A stretch of DNA of 64,000 nucleotides from UBA995 sp035477115 (GTDB taxonomy: Bacteria; Bacillota; Sulfobacillia; UBA995), in the NCBI GenBank assembly GCA_035477115.1, contig DATIKW010000022.1, positions 62,001 through 126,000 of the forward strand. The letters run 5' to 3'. Of the stretch, positions 23,764-32,483 are shown in pieces. The notes beneath the pieces were generated by a model, which saw only the letters and a list, made by a program, of their open reading frames with translations, had not been told where the DNA came from and ran no database searches. Positions within the stretch are counted from its first letter, which is position 1; every line of letters starts with the position of its first letter. Both the position numbers and the translations under genes were made by a program.

Positions 23764-25848
23764 ATGTCCGACCCCACCGCACGGCGTCGCTTGAAGGCTG
23801 ATGACCTGCTCAAGTTGGTGTTCGTGTCCGACCCGCAACTCAATCCCTGCGGGGACTTGGTGGCGCATGTCCGCACGGCCATCGATGCCGAGACCAGGGA
23901 ATATCGATCGACCATCTGGCTGGTCCCGGCAACCGGCGGGGAGGAGCGCCCGTTCACCGCCGGCCCGAAGGCCGATGCCGAGCCGCGATGGTCACCGGAT
24001 GGCGAGCGCCTGGCCTTCGTATCCGATCGTTCCGGGGCGAAGCAACTGTGGCTGCTGGAGCGGGCGGGAGGCGAGGCCCGGCAACTCACCACCATGCGCC
24101 ACGGGGCGTCCGGTCCAGTCTGGTCGCCGGATGGCAGGCAGTTGGCTTTCCTCTCACCGTGTGCTCCGGACGAAGACCTCGAGTCGTTGCTCCGGGAGCG
24201 GACCCCGAAGGAGAAGGAAGAAGAGGACAAAGCTCGTAAGGACCGGCCGACCACGGTGACGAGGCTCAAGTACAAGGCGGACGAAGCTTTTGGGCTGCTC
24301 GAAGGCCGCTATAGCCAGCTGTGGATTCTGGACGTCCCAGCGAGGTCGGACGCCCCTGACGTTCGGTCGCGGCCGCGGCGGATCACCGCCGGTGGCTTCG
24401 ATGTGGGGCATCCCGCCTGGGCACCCGGCGGCGACCGGCTCGCGTTCTCGGGCAATTGCCTGCCGGATGCCGATCGACATCCCTTCGTCGAGGATATCCA
24501 CATCGTCCCCGTAACGGGAGGCGAGGCCCGGCGGCTGACCCCCGGCACCGGCCCCTTCAGCTCGCCGGCCTGGTCGCCGGACGGCGCGCGCATCCTGTGT
24601 GTTGGTCACCAGACCGAGTTCGGCGGGGCGACCCTCGATCGCCTGTGGACGATCGAGGTCGAAACCGGCCGCCTGGATTGCCTCACCGCCGACTTCGATC
24701 TGGCGGTGGGCGACCAGACCGTCGGTGATGTCCGCTTTGGCGCCTCTCCGGTCGACCCCGTCTGGGTCGATGATGGCCGCTCCGTCATCTTCTCGGCCAG
24801 CCGGCACGGCGCCACTCACCTGTTCCGCCTGGCACTAGCGGATGGCTCGATCCGCAAGCTGACCGAGGGACCGCTATGGATCTACGGATTCACTGTCGAC
24901 CGGGCGGGAAGGCATGCGGCAGTCGGCCTCAGCACCGCCGAACGGCCGGGCGAGGTGGCGTCAGTCGACTTGCGGGACGGGCTGCTGACCTGGCTGACCG
25001 GGGTCAACGATTGGCTGGCCCAGGATGTGCTGCTGGCTAGGCCCGAGGAGTTCTGGTTCCCGGGGGGTGGCGGCCTGGAGATTCAAGGCTGGTGGATGAA
25101 GCCGGTGGGAGCGGTGTACGGCAAGCGCTACCCCGTGGTGCTCGAGATCCACGGCGGACCCCATGCCATGTATGGGCACGCGTTCTTCTACGAGTTCCAG
25201 TTGCTGGCGGCGGAAGGCTACGGGGTGGTCTATGCCAATCCCCGGGGCAGCCACGGTTACGGGCAGGAGTTCGTGCAGGCGGTGGTCGGCCACTACGGAG
25301 AGGACGACCACGCCGACCTGCTGGCTGCGGTCGACCACGCCGAGGGCTTCGAATGGGTCGACGCCTCGCGCCTGGGCGTGACCGGCGGGAGTTACGGGGG
25401 ATTCATGACCAACTGGATCGTGGGGCATACCGGCCGATTCCGGGCGGCGGTGACCCAGCGCAGCATCAGCAACTGGCTCTCTTTCCACGGAGTCAGCGAC
25501 ATCGGCTATTTCTTCGTCGAGCACGAACTCGGCTCAGATCCCATCTCCGATCGAGGACGGCTCGCCCGGCTCTCGCCGGCCAGCTACGCCCAGGACATCA
25601 CCACCCCCCTGCTCATCCTCCACTCCGAGCACGACATGCGGTGCCCCATGGAACAGGCGGAGCAGCTCTTCATACTGCTGAGGCAGTTGGGCAAGGAAAC
25701 CGAGTTGGTCAGATTCCCGGCCTCGAATCATGAACTGTCGCGGGGCGGAAGGCCGGTCCTGCGGGTGGAGCGGCTGCGCCGCATCGTCGACTGGTTCCAC
25801 CGGCACCTGGGCACCGTGCCTGGCGACTACGTCCTGCCGCCGGGCTGA
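23764..25848 (+). CDS. S9 family peptidase (acylaminoacyl-peptidase/prolyl oligopeptidase type)
   Basis: This 694-residue protein has an N-terminal seven-bladed propeller with TolB-like repeats (PRWSPDGERLAFVSDRSG, GPVWSPDGRQLAFLS, PAWSPDGARILCVG) and a C-terminal alpha/beta-hydrolase domain. The catalytic triad is S543 in GGSYGG, D624 in HSEHD and H656 in ASNHE. No signal peptide is visible, so it is probably cytoplasmic and trims oligopeptides, consistent with peptide catabolism. A GGGAGG site precedes the ATG. The 164 bases before it contain nothing else recognisable. Confidence 0.92.
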   Translation: MSDPTARRRLKADDLLKLVFVSDPQLNPCGDLVAHVRTAIDAETREYRSTIWLVPATGGEERPFTAGPKADAEPRWSPDGERLAFVSDRSGAKQLWLLERAGGEARQLTTMRHGASGPVWSPDGRQLAFLSPCAPDEDLESLLRERTPKEKEEEDKARKDRPTTVTRLKYKADEAFGLLEGRYSQLWILDVPARSDAPDVRSRPRRITAGGFDVGHPAWAPGGDRLAFSGNCLPDADRHPFVEDIHIVPVTGGEARRLTPGTGPFSSPAWSPDGARILCVGHQTEFGGATLDRLWTIEVETGRLDCLTADFDLAVGDQTVGDVRFGASPVDPVWVDDGRSVIFSASRHGATHLFRLALADGSIRKLTEGPLWIYGFTVDRAGRHAAVGLSTAERPGEVASVDLRDGLLTWLTGVNDWLAQDVLLARPEEFWFPGGGGLEIQGWWMKPVGAVYGKRYPVVLEIHGGPHAMYGHAFFYEFQLLAAEGYGVVYANPRGSHGYGQEFVQAVVGHYGEDDHADLLAAVDHAEGFEWVDASRLGVTGGSYGGFMTNWIVGHTGRFRAAVTQRSISNWLSFHGVSDIGYFFVEHELGSDPISDRGRLARLSPASYAQDITTPLLILHSEHDMRCPMEQAEQLFILLRQLGKETELVRFPASNHELSRGGRPVLRVERLRRIVDWFHRHLGTVPGDYVLPPG

Positions 25849-25953
25849 GTGCAAGGCGCGGGACATGCAGGATGTGGAAGGAATGGGGCGAATACTTATG
25901 AGGGACCGAGCCGACCGGCGGTGACCCGCCGGGACATGGAGGAGGGACTTACC

Positions 25954-27162
25954 TTGCGCCGATGGGGACCGACTCAATGGATCCTGGTGGCCTTTGTCGT
26001 GGGGGTGGTCGCCGGCTTGATTCTTGGGCCCGACGCAGCGGCCCTGCGCCCCCTGGGCGATCTCCTGATGAACCTCTTGCGGATGATCGTGGTACCGCTG
26101 GTCTTCAGCAGCTTGGCAGCGGCGATGGCGGGGATCGGTGGCGCTAAGCTCGGGCGCATGTTCGGTAAGACCTTCCTGTATTACTATGCGACCGCCATTG
26201 CGGCCGTGGCCATCGGACTGGTGCTGGCCGTCGTGACCCGGGTCGGGACGGGGATGGCCCTCGGGGAACTGGCCGCCCCGACGATTGCCGAGCCGCCCAG
26301 GCTGGTTGACCTCCTGCTGGGGATGGTGCCCATCAACCCCGTCGATGCCATGGCCCGGGGTGCCATGCTGCCGACCATCTTCTTCGCCATCATGGTGGGT
26401 ATCGCCGCCGGTATGGCCGGCAAAGCCTCGGAACCGGTCCGTAACCTCCTCCAGGCCACCGCCGAAGTCATGTATAAGATGGTCACGCTGGTCATGTGGT
26501 ACGCGCCGCTGGGCGTCTTCGGCTTCATCGCCTGGACGGTGGGCCGCTTCGGGCTGGACGTGCTGGCGCCGTTCGGTCTGCTGATCTTCATCTTATACCT
26601 AGGACTGGCCCTGCAGATGACGTTCATATACGGCGGCCTACTCCGTTTGATCGGCAAGATCAGCCCTCTGCGGCTGCTGGCGCGGGTCAAGGAGGCGCCG
26701 CTGTTCGCCTTCGCCACCTGTTCGAGTGCGGCCACCCTGCCCGTGACCATGCGGGTCACCACCGCGGCGGGCATTTCCCCGACTACGGCGGGATTCGTGC
26801 TGCCCATGGGGGCGACCCTGAACATGGACGGCACCGCCATGTACCAGATGATCAGCGCCGTGTTCATCGCCAATGCCTTCGGCATCGAACTCACCGCCGG
26901 CCACTACTTCACCATGGCTCTCACGGCAATCCTGGCCTCGATCGCGACCGCCGGGGTGCCCGGCGCCGGGCTGATCATGTTGACCATGGTGTTGAAGGCG
27001 GTGGGGTTGCCGCTGGAGGGGATCGCGCTGATAGCGGGCATCGACCGGATTCTGGACATGGGTCGTACAGCGGTGAATGTCACCGACGACATCGCCGCTG
27101 CCGCGATGGTCGGCGTGTGGGAAGGGGAGCGGCCGGAGGGTTCCTTGGACCTGGCCCGCTAG
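25954..27162 (+). CDS. Na+/H+:dicarboxylate (glutamate/aspartate) symporter, DAACS family
   Basis: This is a roughly 400-residue membrane protein with the DAACS pattern. It has the serine-rich re-entrant loop FATCSSAATLPVT and the GATLNMDGTAMYQ motif used for sodium and substrate binding, then GVPGAGLIMLTMVL. It takes up acidic amino acids or C4-dicarboxylates. I chose the TTG at 25954 because GGAGGAGGG is correctly placed before it; the in-frame ATG at 25936 lacks a ribosome site. It follows the peptidase gene by about 100 bases and ends at a strong hairpin. Confidence 0.92.
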   Translation: MRRWGPTQWILVAFVVGVVAGLILGPDAAALRPLGDLLMNLLRMIVVPLVFSSLAAAMAGIGGAKLGRMFGKTFLYYYATAIAAVAIGLVLAVVTRVGTGMALGELAAPTIAEPPRLVDLLLGMVPINPVDAMARGAMLPTIFFAIMVGIAAGMAGKASEPVRNLLQATAEVMYKMVTLVMWYAPLGVFGFIAWTVGRFGLDVLAPFGLLIFILYLGLALQMTFIYGGLLRLIGKISPLRLLARVKEAPLFAFATCSSAATLPVTMRVTTAAGISPTTAGFVLPMGATLNMDGTAMYQMISAVFIANAFGIELTAGHYFTMALTAILASIATAGVPGAGLIMLTMVLKAVGLPLEGIALIAGIDRILDMGRTAVNVTDDIAAAAMVGVWEGERPEGSLDLAR

Positions 27163-27183
27163 CTCGGTAGATTCCCATCGTGC

Positions 27184-27220
27184 GACCCCTTGCCGCCGCT
27201 CGGCCGGGCGGCAAGGGGTC
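27184..27220. terminator. Bidirectional terminator hairpin
   Basis: A perfect 14-bp stem (GACCCCTTGCCGCC / GGCGGCAAGGGGTC) with a 9-base loop lies between the convergent symporter and K+ channel genes. There is no clear T-run on either side, so it may act by stem strength or with Rho. Confidence 0.65.
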
Positions 27221-27226
27221 TCGCGC

Positions 27227-28216
27227 TCAGTTGGAGGCCATCCGCTCGAGTCTCTCGATGTCGTGAGCTTCGCCGATCACCACCAGCACCCATCCCGCTT
27301 CCAGGCGCAGGTCGCCGGAGGGAGAGAGGACCGTCGAAGTCGGCGTGCGGACGAGGAGCACCCGGCCCCCTATCCCGAGTTCCTTGAAGTCCCCCAGATA
27401 TCGCCCTGCCAACGACGACTCCGGAGCGATGACCACCTGGGTTATCGTGCCACCGAGAGCTTCGGCGCCGATCATGTCCGACATCAGCTGGTACACCGCC
27501 GGGTTGTAGGCGCTCTTGGCGAGGATGTCGGCCCTCAGCACTTGCGGCGACACCACCCGGCTGGCCCCGGCGAGGTAGAGCCGGCGGCCGGCTTCGCGGC
27601 TGGAAGCGGTGGAGATGACCTCGATATCGGGGCGGATGTCCCGGGCTTCCAGGACGAGGTACACGTTGAGCGTGTCGTCGGAAAACGTCGCGATTACCGA
27701 GCGGGCATGCCGGATACCTGCTTGACGCAAGACTTCCTCTTCGAGAGCGTCGCCGGCCACGGGGAAGATGTCGGGCGGGATATCGCGGAGTCGCTCCGGG
27801 TCGCGTTCCACCACCACCACCGTCCCCCCGAGCTTCTTCAGCATGGCTGCCGTTCCTTGGCCCAGACGGCCGTAGCCGCACACGATGAAGTGGTCCTTGA
27901 GACCCGCAATCTTCCTGCGCAGTGCTCCCGCACCTCCCCGGAACAGCATGTCGTCCAGACGGCCGGCCATGGTCACCACTCCCAGCCCGAATACCAGCAA
28001 GAGGCCAAGCGGGACCATCAGCATGGTCAGGATCCTGCCGCCGGTCGTGACGGGATGGAGGTCGCCATAGCCAACCGTGGTCACGGTTATGACGAGAAGG
28101 TACAGCGCTTCCAGGGGACTGAGTCCCTCCAAGACCATGTACCCGATGGTTCCGGCCACCATCAGCAGCCCGATGGCCACGGCCAGGTAGGTTTGCCGAC
28201 TCCGCTGCCCGACCAT
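27227..28216 (-). CDS. Two-TM potassium channel with TrkA-N and TrkA-C (RCK) domains
   Basis: This 329-residue protein starts with a transmembrane helix, the pore loop TVTTVGYGD with the K+ selectivity filter, and a second helix. A Rossmann NAD-binding TrkA-N domain follows (HFIVCGYGRLGQGTAAMLKKLG near residue 110), and a TrkA-C domain at the end (TITQVVIAPESSLAGRYLGDF). This is the MthK/Kch type of ligand-gated K+ channel. The start at 28216 is preferred because the membrane helix begins directly after it; the open frame continues upstream without coding character. Confidence 0.9.
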   Translation of the reverse strand: MVGQRSRQTYLAVAIGLLMVAGTIGYMVLEGLSPLEALYLLVITVTTVGYGDLHPVTTGGRILTMLMVPLGLLLVFGLGVVTMAGRLDDMLFRGGAGALRRKIAGLKDHFIVCGYGRLGQGTAAMLKKLGGTVVVVERDPERLRDIPPDIFPVAGDALEEEVLRQAGIRHARSVIATFSDDTLNVYLVLEARDIRPDIEVISTASSREAGRRLYLAGASRVVSPQVLRADILAKSAYNPAVYQLMSDMIGAEALGGTITQVVIAPESSLAGRYLGDFKELGIGGRVLLVRTPTSTVLSPSGDLRLEAGWVLVVIGEAHDIERLERMASN

Positions 28217-28356
28217 GTTATCACCCGTAAGCGGAGATTCTGCCCCCGCGCCCGCATACCTTCCCTCCTTGTCCCAATGCGGCGGTCCGCTGGTGTCCCG
28301 CCCTTCTCGTACCTCGTGGGGTAGGGGAGGCCATGCCCATATATGCAATTCAACCC

Positions 28357-28386
28357 TTGACATTTGGCAGGCGACCTTGCTAAAAT
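28357..28386 (+). promoter_or_regulatory. Strong promoter upstream of the 28.7-30.4 kb ABC transporter
   Basis: A perfect TTGACA -35 and TAAAAT -10 are spaced by 18 bases. This is the main feature of the 446-base gap between the K+ channel and the ABC transporter genes. Confidence 0.7.
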
Positions 28387-28418
28387 TAAGGCAATAGCTT
28401 AATGATAACAAGTTCGAT

Positions 28419-28433
28419 ATCAATGTCATTGAT
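28419..28433. promoter_or_regulatory. Perfect 7-1-7 palindrome, candidate operator
   Basis: ATCAATG-T-CATTGAT lies 32 bases after the -10 box and directly before a GGGAGGA ribosome site. The AT-rich 7-1-7 symmetry resembles sites of Fur-family or similar dimeric regulators, and as RNA it would form a hairpin. The regulator is unknown. Confidence 0.45.
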
Positions 28434-28448
28434 GGGAGGACGGTTCCG

Positions 28449-28718
28449 ATGGAAGGGAATCTGCACCTGTATGGGGAAGTGTTGATCTGGCTGAGCGGAA
28501 CGGAGCGGCGGGCGGCCAAGGGCGGACGACCGGGCATTTGGGAGTCTCAGCGGGAGATAGAGCTTGCAGCGGGGAGAGTAGCTCCGGCTGCGAGGAGGGG
28601 GAAGCCGGCGGGAGGGCCAAGCGGTCCGCGGGTCCAGACGGACGGAGGAAGGTGTTGCTCTGGTGACGATGGCGCTCGAGGTGCAAGGTTTGACGAAGGT
28701 GTTCCGGCGGCGAGGTAA
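28449..28718 (+). CDS. Possible small leader protein
   Basis: An ATG 8 bases after GGGAGGA opens an 89-codon frame that overlaps the following ABC ATPase gene by 56 bases. Only the first 16 residues or so (MEGNLHLYGEVLIWLSG) look protein-like; the rest is Arg/Gly-rich and low complexity, as expected of non-coding GC-rich DNA. It is well placed behind the promoter and palindrome. It could be a translated leader, or simply a chance frame. No homologous family is recognised. Confidence 0.2.
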   Translation: MEGNLHLYGEVLIWLSGTERRAAKGGRPGIWESQREIELAAGRVAPAARRGKPAGGPSGPRVQTDGGRCCSGDDGARGARFDEGVPAAR

Positions 28719-29619
28719 AGATCCGGTAGTCGCGGTCCGGGAGATCGGCCTTCAGGTGCAGCCGGGGGAAGTGGTGGGGCTGCTCGGGCCGAACGGAGCC
28801 GGTAAGACGACGACCATCAAGTGCATCCTGGGCCTGATGCTCGCCACGGGAGGTTCGGTCCGCGTGTTCGGTCGCGACATCGCCCGCCATCGTCCCGAGG
28901 CGGCGCGGCAGATGAGCGCCGTGCTGGAAGGCAGCCGCAACATATACTGGCGGATGACCGCCGCCGAGAACCTGGGATTCTTCACCCTGCTGCATGGGGT
29001 GCCCAGGCACGAGGCGCAGCCATACAATCACCGGTTGCTCGAGGTCTTCGGCCTGGCCGATCGGAAGGACGTCTCGGTGCAGGAGCTGTCGGCGGGAATG
29101 CGCCAGAAAGTGGCCGTCGCCTGCGCCCTGGCTACCCGGGCCTCGCTCGTGTTCCTCGACGAACCCACTCTGGGTCTGGACGTCGAGACCTCGCACGAAT
29201 TGCGGCGGCTCCTCCGCGAGTTGGCGGCCAGCGAGGGTCGCACCATCGTGCTGAGCAGCCATGATATGGCGGTGGTGCAGGATGTGTGCCGCCGGGTCGT
29301 GATCATGAAGGAAGGGCGGGTAGTCGCCGACGACTCGGTGGCCAACTTGCTCGCGCTGTTCCGCACCCGCGCCTATCGCTTCACGCTGTCGGACGGATGC
29401 CCCGACGGTCTGGAGCAACGCCTTCGCGAGCGATTCACCGGGGTGACCATGGTCCCGGGCAGGCCCTTCGTGGTGGAGGTCGTGCTGGACCGGGCCGAGG
29501 ACTTGTACGCCATCATCGACGTATTGCGCGCGGCGGGAGTCCTGATCGACACCATCACCCAGCGGGAGCCGGATCTGGAAGAGGCGTTCCTGCGCCTGAT
29601 GAGGGGTGAAGGAATATGA
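28663..29619 (+). CDS. ABC transporter ATP-binding protein (ABC-2 exporter)
   Basis: This 318-residue ATPase has Walker A GPNGAGKTT near residue 45, signature LSAGMRQKVAVA, Walker B LVFLDEPTLGLD and the H-loop in LSSHDMAVVQ. A C-terminal regulatory stretch follows. GTG at 28663 is the start, behind GGAGG; an ATG two codons later is possible. Its stop overlaps the start of the permease gene by 4 bases. It resembles DrrA-like multidrug or antibiotic exporters, but the substrate is not evident. Confidence 0.88.
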   Translation: MTMALEVQGLTKVFRRRGKDPVVAVREIGLQVQPGEVVGLLGPNGAGKTTTIKCILGLMLATGGSVRVFGRDIARHRPEAARQMSAVLEGSRNIYWRMTAAENLGFFTLLHGVPRHEAQPYNHRLLEVFGLADRKDVSVQELSAGMRQKVAVACALATRASLVFLDEPTLGLDVETSHELRRLLRELAASEGRTIVLSSHDMAVVQDVCRRVVIMKEGRVVADDSVANLLALFRTRAYRFTLSDGCPDGLEQRLRERFTGVTMVPGRPFVVEVVLDRAEDLYAIIDVLRAAGVLIDTITQREPDLEEAFLRLMRGEGI

Positions 29620-30395
29620 GTGTGAGGCTGTTCGGTTGCGTGTTCCGGGCCATGTGGATGCATCGTCTCATCATGGCCCGCCGTTACGCTTTCAACACCT
29701 TATCCAGCATGATCACGATCTACCTCGTATTCCTCCTCCTGTTCCTGGGCGGGCGGGCCCTGGCCGGCCCCATGCTGCTGGGAGACGGCCTTGAGGGCCT
29801 GGTCGTGGGCTACCTCGTATGGATGTTCGCCCTCTTCGCCTACTCCGACCTGGCCTGGGAACTCATCATGCAGGCGCAGATCGGGACGCTGGAGAAGCTG
29901 TTCCTCAGCCCGGCGGGGTTCCGCTGGGTGACGGTCTTCAACGAGCTGGGAGGGCTGGTCTTCAACTTCGGTCTGGGTTCCCTCATGCTGTTGGCCATCA
30001 TGCTGACCACAAGCACCTTCCTGCGCATCGACCTCGTCAGCGTGGTCCCCCTGCTCCTGGCGACGATCGCCGCCGCCTACGGTTTCGGCTTGATGGCCGG
30101 GGGGCTCGCGCTGGTCCACAAGCGCATCCAGGCGGCATTTCAGATCCTGCAGTTCGTGTTCGTCGGATTCATTATGGCTCCCGGCGACTGGGTCGTTTCC
30201 CGTTATCTGCCGTTCAACCTCGGAACCCGGTTGTTGGGGCAGGTGATGGGCGACGGGGTGCGCATCTGGCAGTTGCCGGCGGCGGACTTGCTGGTACTGG
30301 TTGCGACCGGTGCGGCCTACTTGGCCCTGGGTCTGCTCGTCTTCGCCCGGATGGAACGGATTGCCCGCAACCGGGGCCTGCTCGGACACTATTGA
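29616..30395 (+). CDS. ABC-2 type permease
   Basis: This 259-residue membrane protein has six hydrophobic segments. It includes the ABC-2 motif-like stretch LELIMQAQIGTLEKLFLSPAGFRWVTVFNEL (amphipathic) and later KRIQAAFQILQFVFVGFIMAPG. It overlaps the ATPase gene by 4 bases (ATGA) and completes a two-gene exporter. It converges on a second, unrelated ABC-2 system, with the palindromic repeat copy 3 between them. Confidence 0.84.
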   Translation: MSVRLFGCVFRAMWMHRLIMARRYAFNTLSSMITIYLVFLLLFLGGRALAGPMLLGDGLEGLVVGYLVWMFALFAYSDLAWELIMQAQIGTLEKLFLSPAGFRWVTVFNELGGLVFNFGLGSLMLLAIMLTTSTFLRIDLVSVVPLLLATIAAAYGFGLMAGGLALVHKRIQAAFQILQFVFVGFIMAPGDWVVSRYLPFNLGTRLLGQVMGDGVRIWQLPAADLLVLVATGAAYLALGLLVFARMERIARNRGLLGHY

Positions 30396-30402
30396 AGCCT
30401 CC

Positions 30403-30432
30403 GCAGGGGCGGGTTCCGAACCCGCCCCTACC
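30403..30432. repeat. Intergenic palindromic repeat, copy 3
   Basis: Arms AGGGGCGGGTTC and GAACCCGCCCCT around a central CC-less junction, followed by ACC. It lies 7 bases after the plus-strand permease gene and 45 bases before the end of the opposing one. Confidence 0.88.
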
Positions 30433-30476
30433 CGCCGAATGCACGTACGCCTGAATGCGTCTCGGCCTGGTCCAGG

Positions 30477-31553
30477 TCACTCCCAGCGGAAGAAGCGGAC
30501 GGCGAGGAGGAAAGACCCCACCAGCCAGGCCAGCAGGATCAGGACCGCCTCGCCCACCCCGCTGAAGGCGGCCGGCAGATCCACCATCACTTGCCGGAAG
30601 GCGTCGGCCAGGTAGGTGAGGGGGATCGCCCGCACCACCGGGAGGAGGAATTCGGGCATCATCTCCGCGGGGAACAAGGCCCCGGACAGGAACATCATGG
30701 GGAACTGGACCAGCTGGATGATGCCCTCGCCGCTCTCGGCGGTCCGCACGAAAGCCACCAGCATGTAGCCGAGGCTGGTGAAGGTGAGGGCCCCCAGGAC
30801 CGTCAAGCCGGCCAGCGCGAACCAGCTCCCAAGTACGGGCACCCCGAACCCGAAGTAGGCGATGCCCAGGAGGATGGCCGCCTGGACCAGGGCCACGGCC
30901 ACCCGCACCACCACCTCGCTGGCGATCAAGGTGTGGCGGGGCAGGGGGGTGGCGCCGAGACGCTTGAGGATATGGCGTTGCCGCAAGCTCACGAGGCGGA
31001 GCGACCCGAACAGGCCGAGCTGCATCAGGGACACGGCGATTATGCTCGGGGCGAAGAAGTCCACGTTGCGGAAGGTACGGGGCTGGATGGGCCGGGCGTC
31101 CAGGACGAACAGGCGCGGCGCGCCGGTGATGCTCCGCTCGATCTCGCCGAGGATCTGCTGCAGGGAGGCGATGAGGATCTGGTTGGTCGCCTGCCGCCCC
31201 TGATCGTAGTACGCGCGGACCGGCGTGGCGCCAACCGGCGCTCCCGCCGCCTGCGGCGGGAAGACCACCACCAGGAACCGGTCGCCCGCCTGCAGCGCGG
31301 CGAGTTCCTCCTGCTCGGTGCCGGCGTGCACCTCGAGGGACTCGACCTGGCGCAAGGCCTGCTCCACGGCCGCGCCGTGGGGACTGCCGCCGGCGACCAC
31401 CCCGACGGGCAGGATAGTCTGACCCGCCCCGCCGAAGACCACGCCGATGATGGTCATGAAGAGGATGGGGAAGGCCAGGTACCAGAAGAGCGCCATCTTG
31501 TCCCGGACGATCTCCTTGAGGGTGGCCAGTGTGAGTTGCCCGAAAGTCCTCAC
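30477..31553 (-). CDS. ABC-2 type permease with large extracytoplasmic domain
   Basis: This protein of about 358 residues has an N-terminal membrane helix (MALFWYLAFPILFMTIIGVVFGG). An extracytoplasmic domain of about 130 residues follows, then five more membrane segments with the typical QRHILKRLGATPLPR and SGEGIIQLVQFPMMFLSGALFP motifs of ABC-2 exporters (YbhR/DrrB type). I place the start at the GTG at 31553, which overlaps the stop of the ATPase gene (GTGA). The longer open frame upstream is only a shadow of the ATPase gene. Confidence 0.86.
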   Translation of the reverse strand: MRTFGQLTLATLKEIVRDKMALFWYLAFPILFMTIIGVVFGGAGQTILPVGVVAGGSPHGAAVEQALRQVESLEVHAGTEQEELAALQAGDRFLVVVFPPQAAGAPVGATPVRAYYDQGRQATNQILIASLQQILGEIERSITGAPRLFVLDARPIQPRTFRNVDFFAPSIIAVSLMQLGLFGSLRLVSLRQRHILKRLGATPLPRHTLIASEVVVRVAVALVQAAILLGIAYFGFGVPVLGSWFALAGLTVLGALTFTSLGYMLVAFVRTAESGEGIIQLVQFPMMFLSGALFPAEMMPEFLLPVVRAIPLTYLADAFRQVMVDLPAAFSGVGEAVLILLAWLVGSFLLAVRFFRWE

Positions 31554-32464
31554 TCGCGCATCCGCCTCCCCGTCAGCTTGATGAAGACGTCCTCCAGCGT
31601 GGCCTGGCGGACGGTGATGTCGGCGATACCCCCGCCGTTCGTCCCCGGGCTCGCCAGGATGCTCTCGAGGACCGGGGCGACCTGGCGAGTGTACAGGATG
31701 ACCATCTCCCCTTGCCGCTCCGCGCGGGTGACCGCCGGCAAGTGGGCGAAATCGGCCGGCGCCCCCCCGGCCTGCGGGCGGAACTCGATGGCCCGCTCGG
31801 AGAAATGCTCGGCGACCAGCGCCCGGGGACTGCCCAGGGCGATGATGCGGCCGTGGTCGATGATCGCTACCCGGTCGCACAGGCGTTCCGCTTCTTCCAT
31901 GTAGTGGGTGGTGAGGAACACCGTCTTGCCCATCTCCTTGAACTTCCGGATGACCTCCCATAGCTGTAACCGGGCTTGAGGGTCGAGTCCGGTCGTGGGC
32001 TCATCCAGGAATACCACCTGGGCGTCGCCCACCAGAGCAGTGCCGAGCGCGAGTCGCTGGACCTGCCCGCCTGACAAGTGCATGACCAGCGACTGGCGCT
32101 TCTCGGCCAGTCCCACGAGGTCGAGGATCGCTTCGGGATCGGCGGGGCGGGGATAGAAGGAACCGAACAAGCGTAGCACTTCCAGGGTCGTCAGCCGCGG
32201 ATACAGCTCCGTGCTTTGCAGTTGCACTCCCACCCTGGCCTTGACCGCCTGGGGCGAAGTGCGGGGGTCGAGCCCCAGGACGGTCACGTGGCCGCTGTCC
32301 CGGTTGCGGATGCCTACCATGATCTCCACCGTCGTGGTCTTGCCCGCGCCGTTCGGCCCCAGCATCCCAAAGACCTCGCCGGCCTGCACCGTGAAGCTGA
32401 TGCCGTCGACCGCCTTGACTTTCCCGTAACTCTTGCGCAAGTTCTCGATCAGGACCGTTTCCAC
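31550..32464 (-). CDS. ABC transporter ATP-binding protein (ABC-2 exporter)
   Basis: This 304-residue ATPase has Walker A GPNGAGKTTTVEI near residue 37, signature LSGGQVQRLALGTAL and Walker B VVFLDEPTTGLDPQ. LTTHYMEEAERLCDRVAII contains the H-loop, and a C-terminal extension contains ATLEDVFIKLTGR. It starts with GTG behind GGGAGGA and is coupled to the permease gene by a 4-base overlap. It lies 19 bases after the LiaF-like gene, so all three probably form one transcript. Confidence 0.89.
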   Translation of the reverse strand: METVLIENLRKSYGKVKAVDGISFTVQAGEVFGMLGPNGAGKTTTVEIMVGIRNRDSGHVTVLGLDPRTSPQAVKARVGVQLQSTELYPRLTTLEVLRLFGSFYPRPADPEAILDLVGLAEKRQSLVMHLSGGQVQRLALGTALVGDAQVVFLDEPTTGLDPQARLQLWEVIRKFKEMGKTVFLTTHYMEEAERLCDRVAIIDHGRIIALGSPRALVAEHFSERAIEFRPQAGGAPADFAHLPAVTRAERQGEMVILYTRQVAPVLESILASPGTNGGGIADITVRQATLEDVFIKLTGRRMRE

Positions 32465-32483
32465 CCGCAGCTTCCTCCCAGTG

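Noticed and set aside
22649..23782. Long open frame opposite the serpin gene (377 codons)
   Set aside because: It is antisense to a clearly conserved serpin, and its residue content is what GC-rich antisense frames give.
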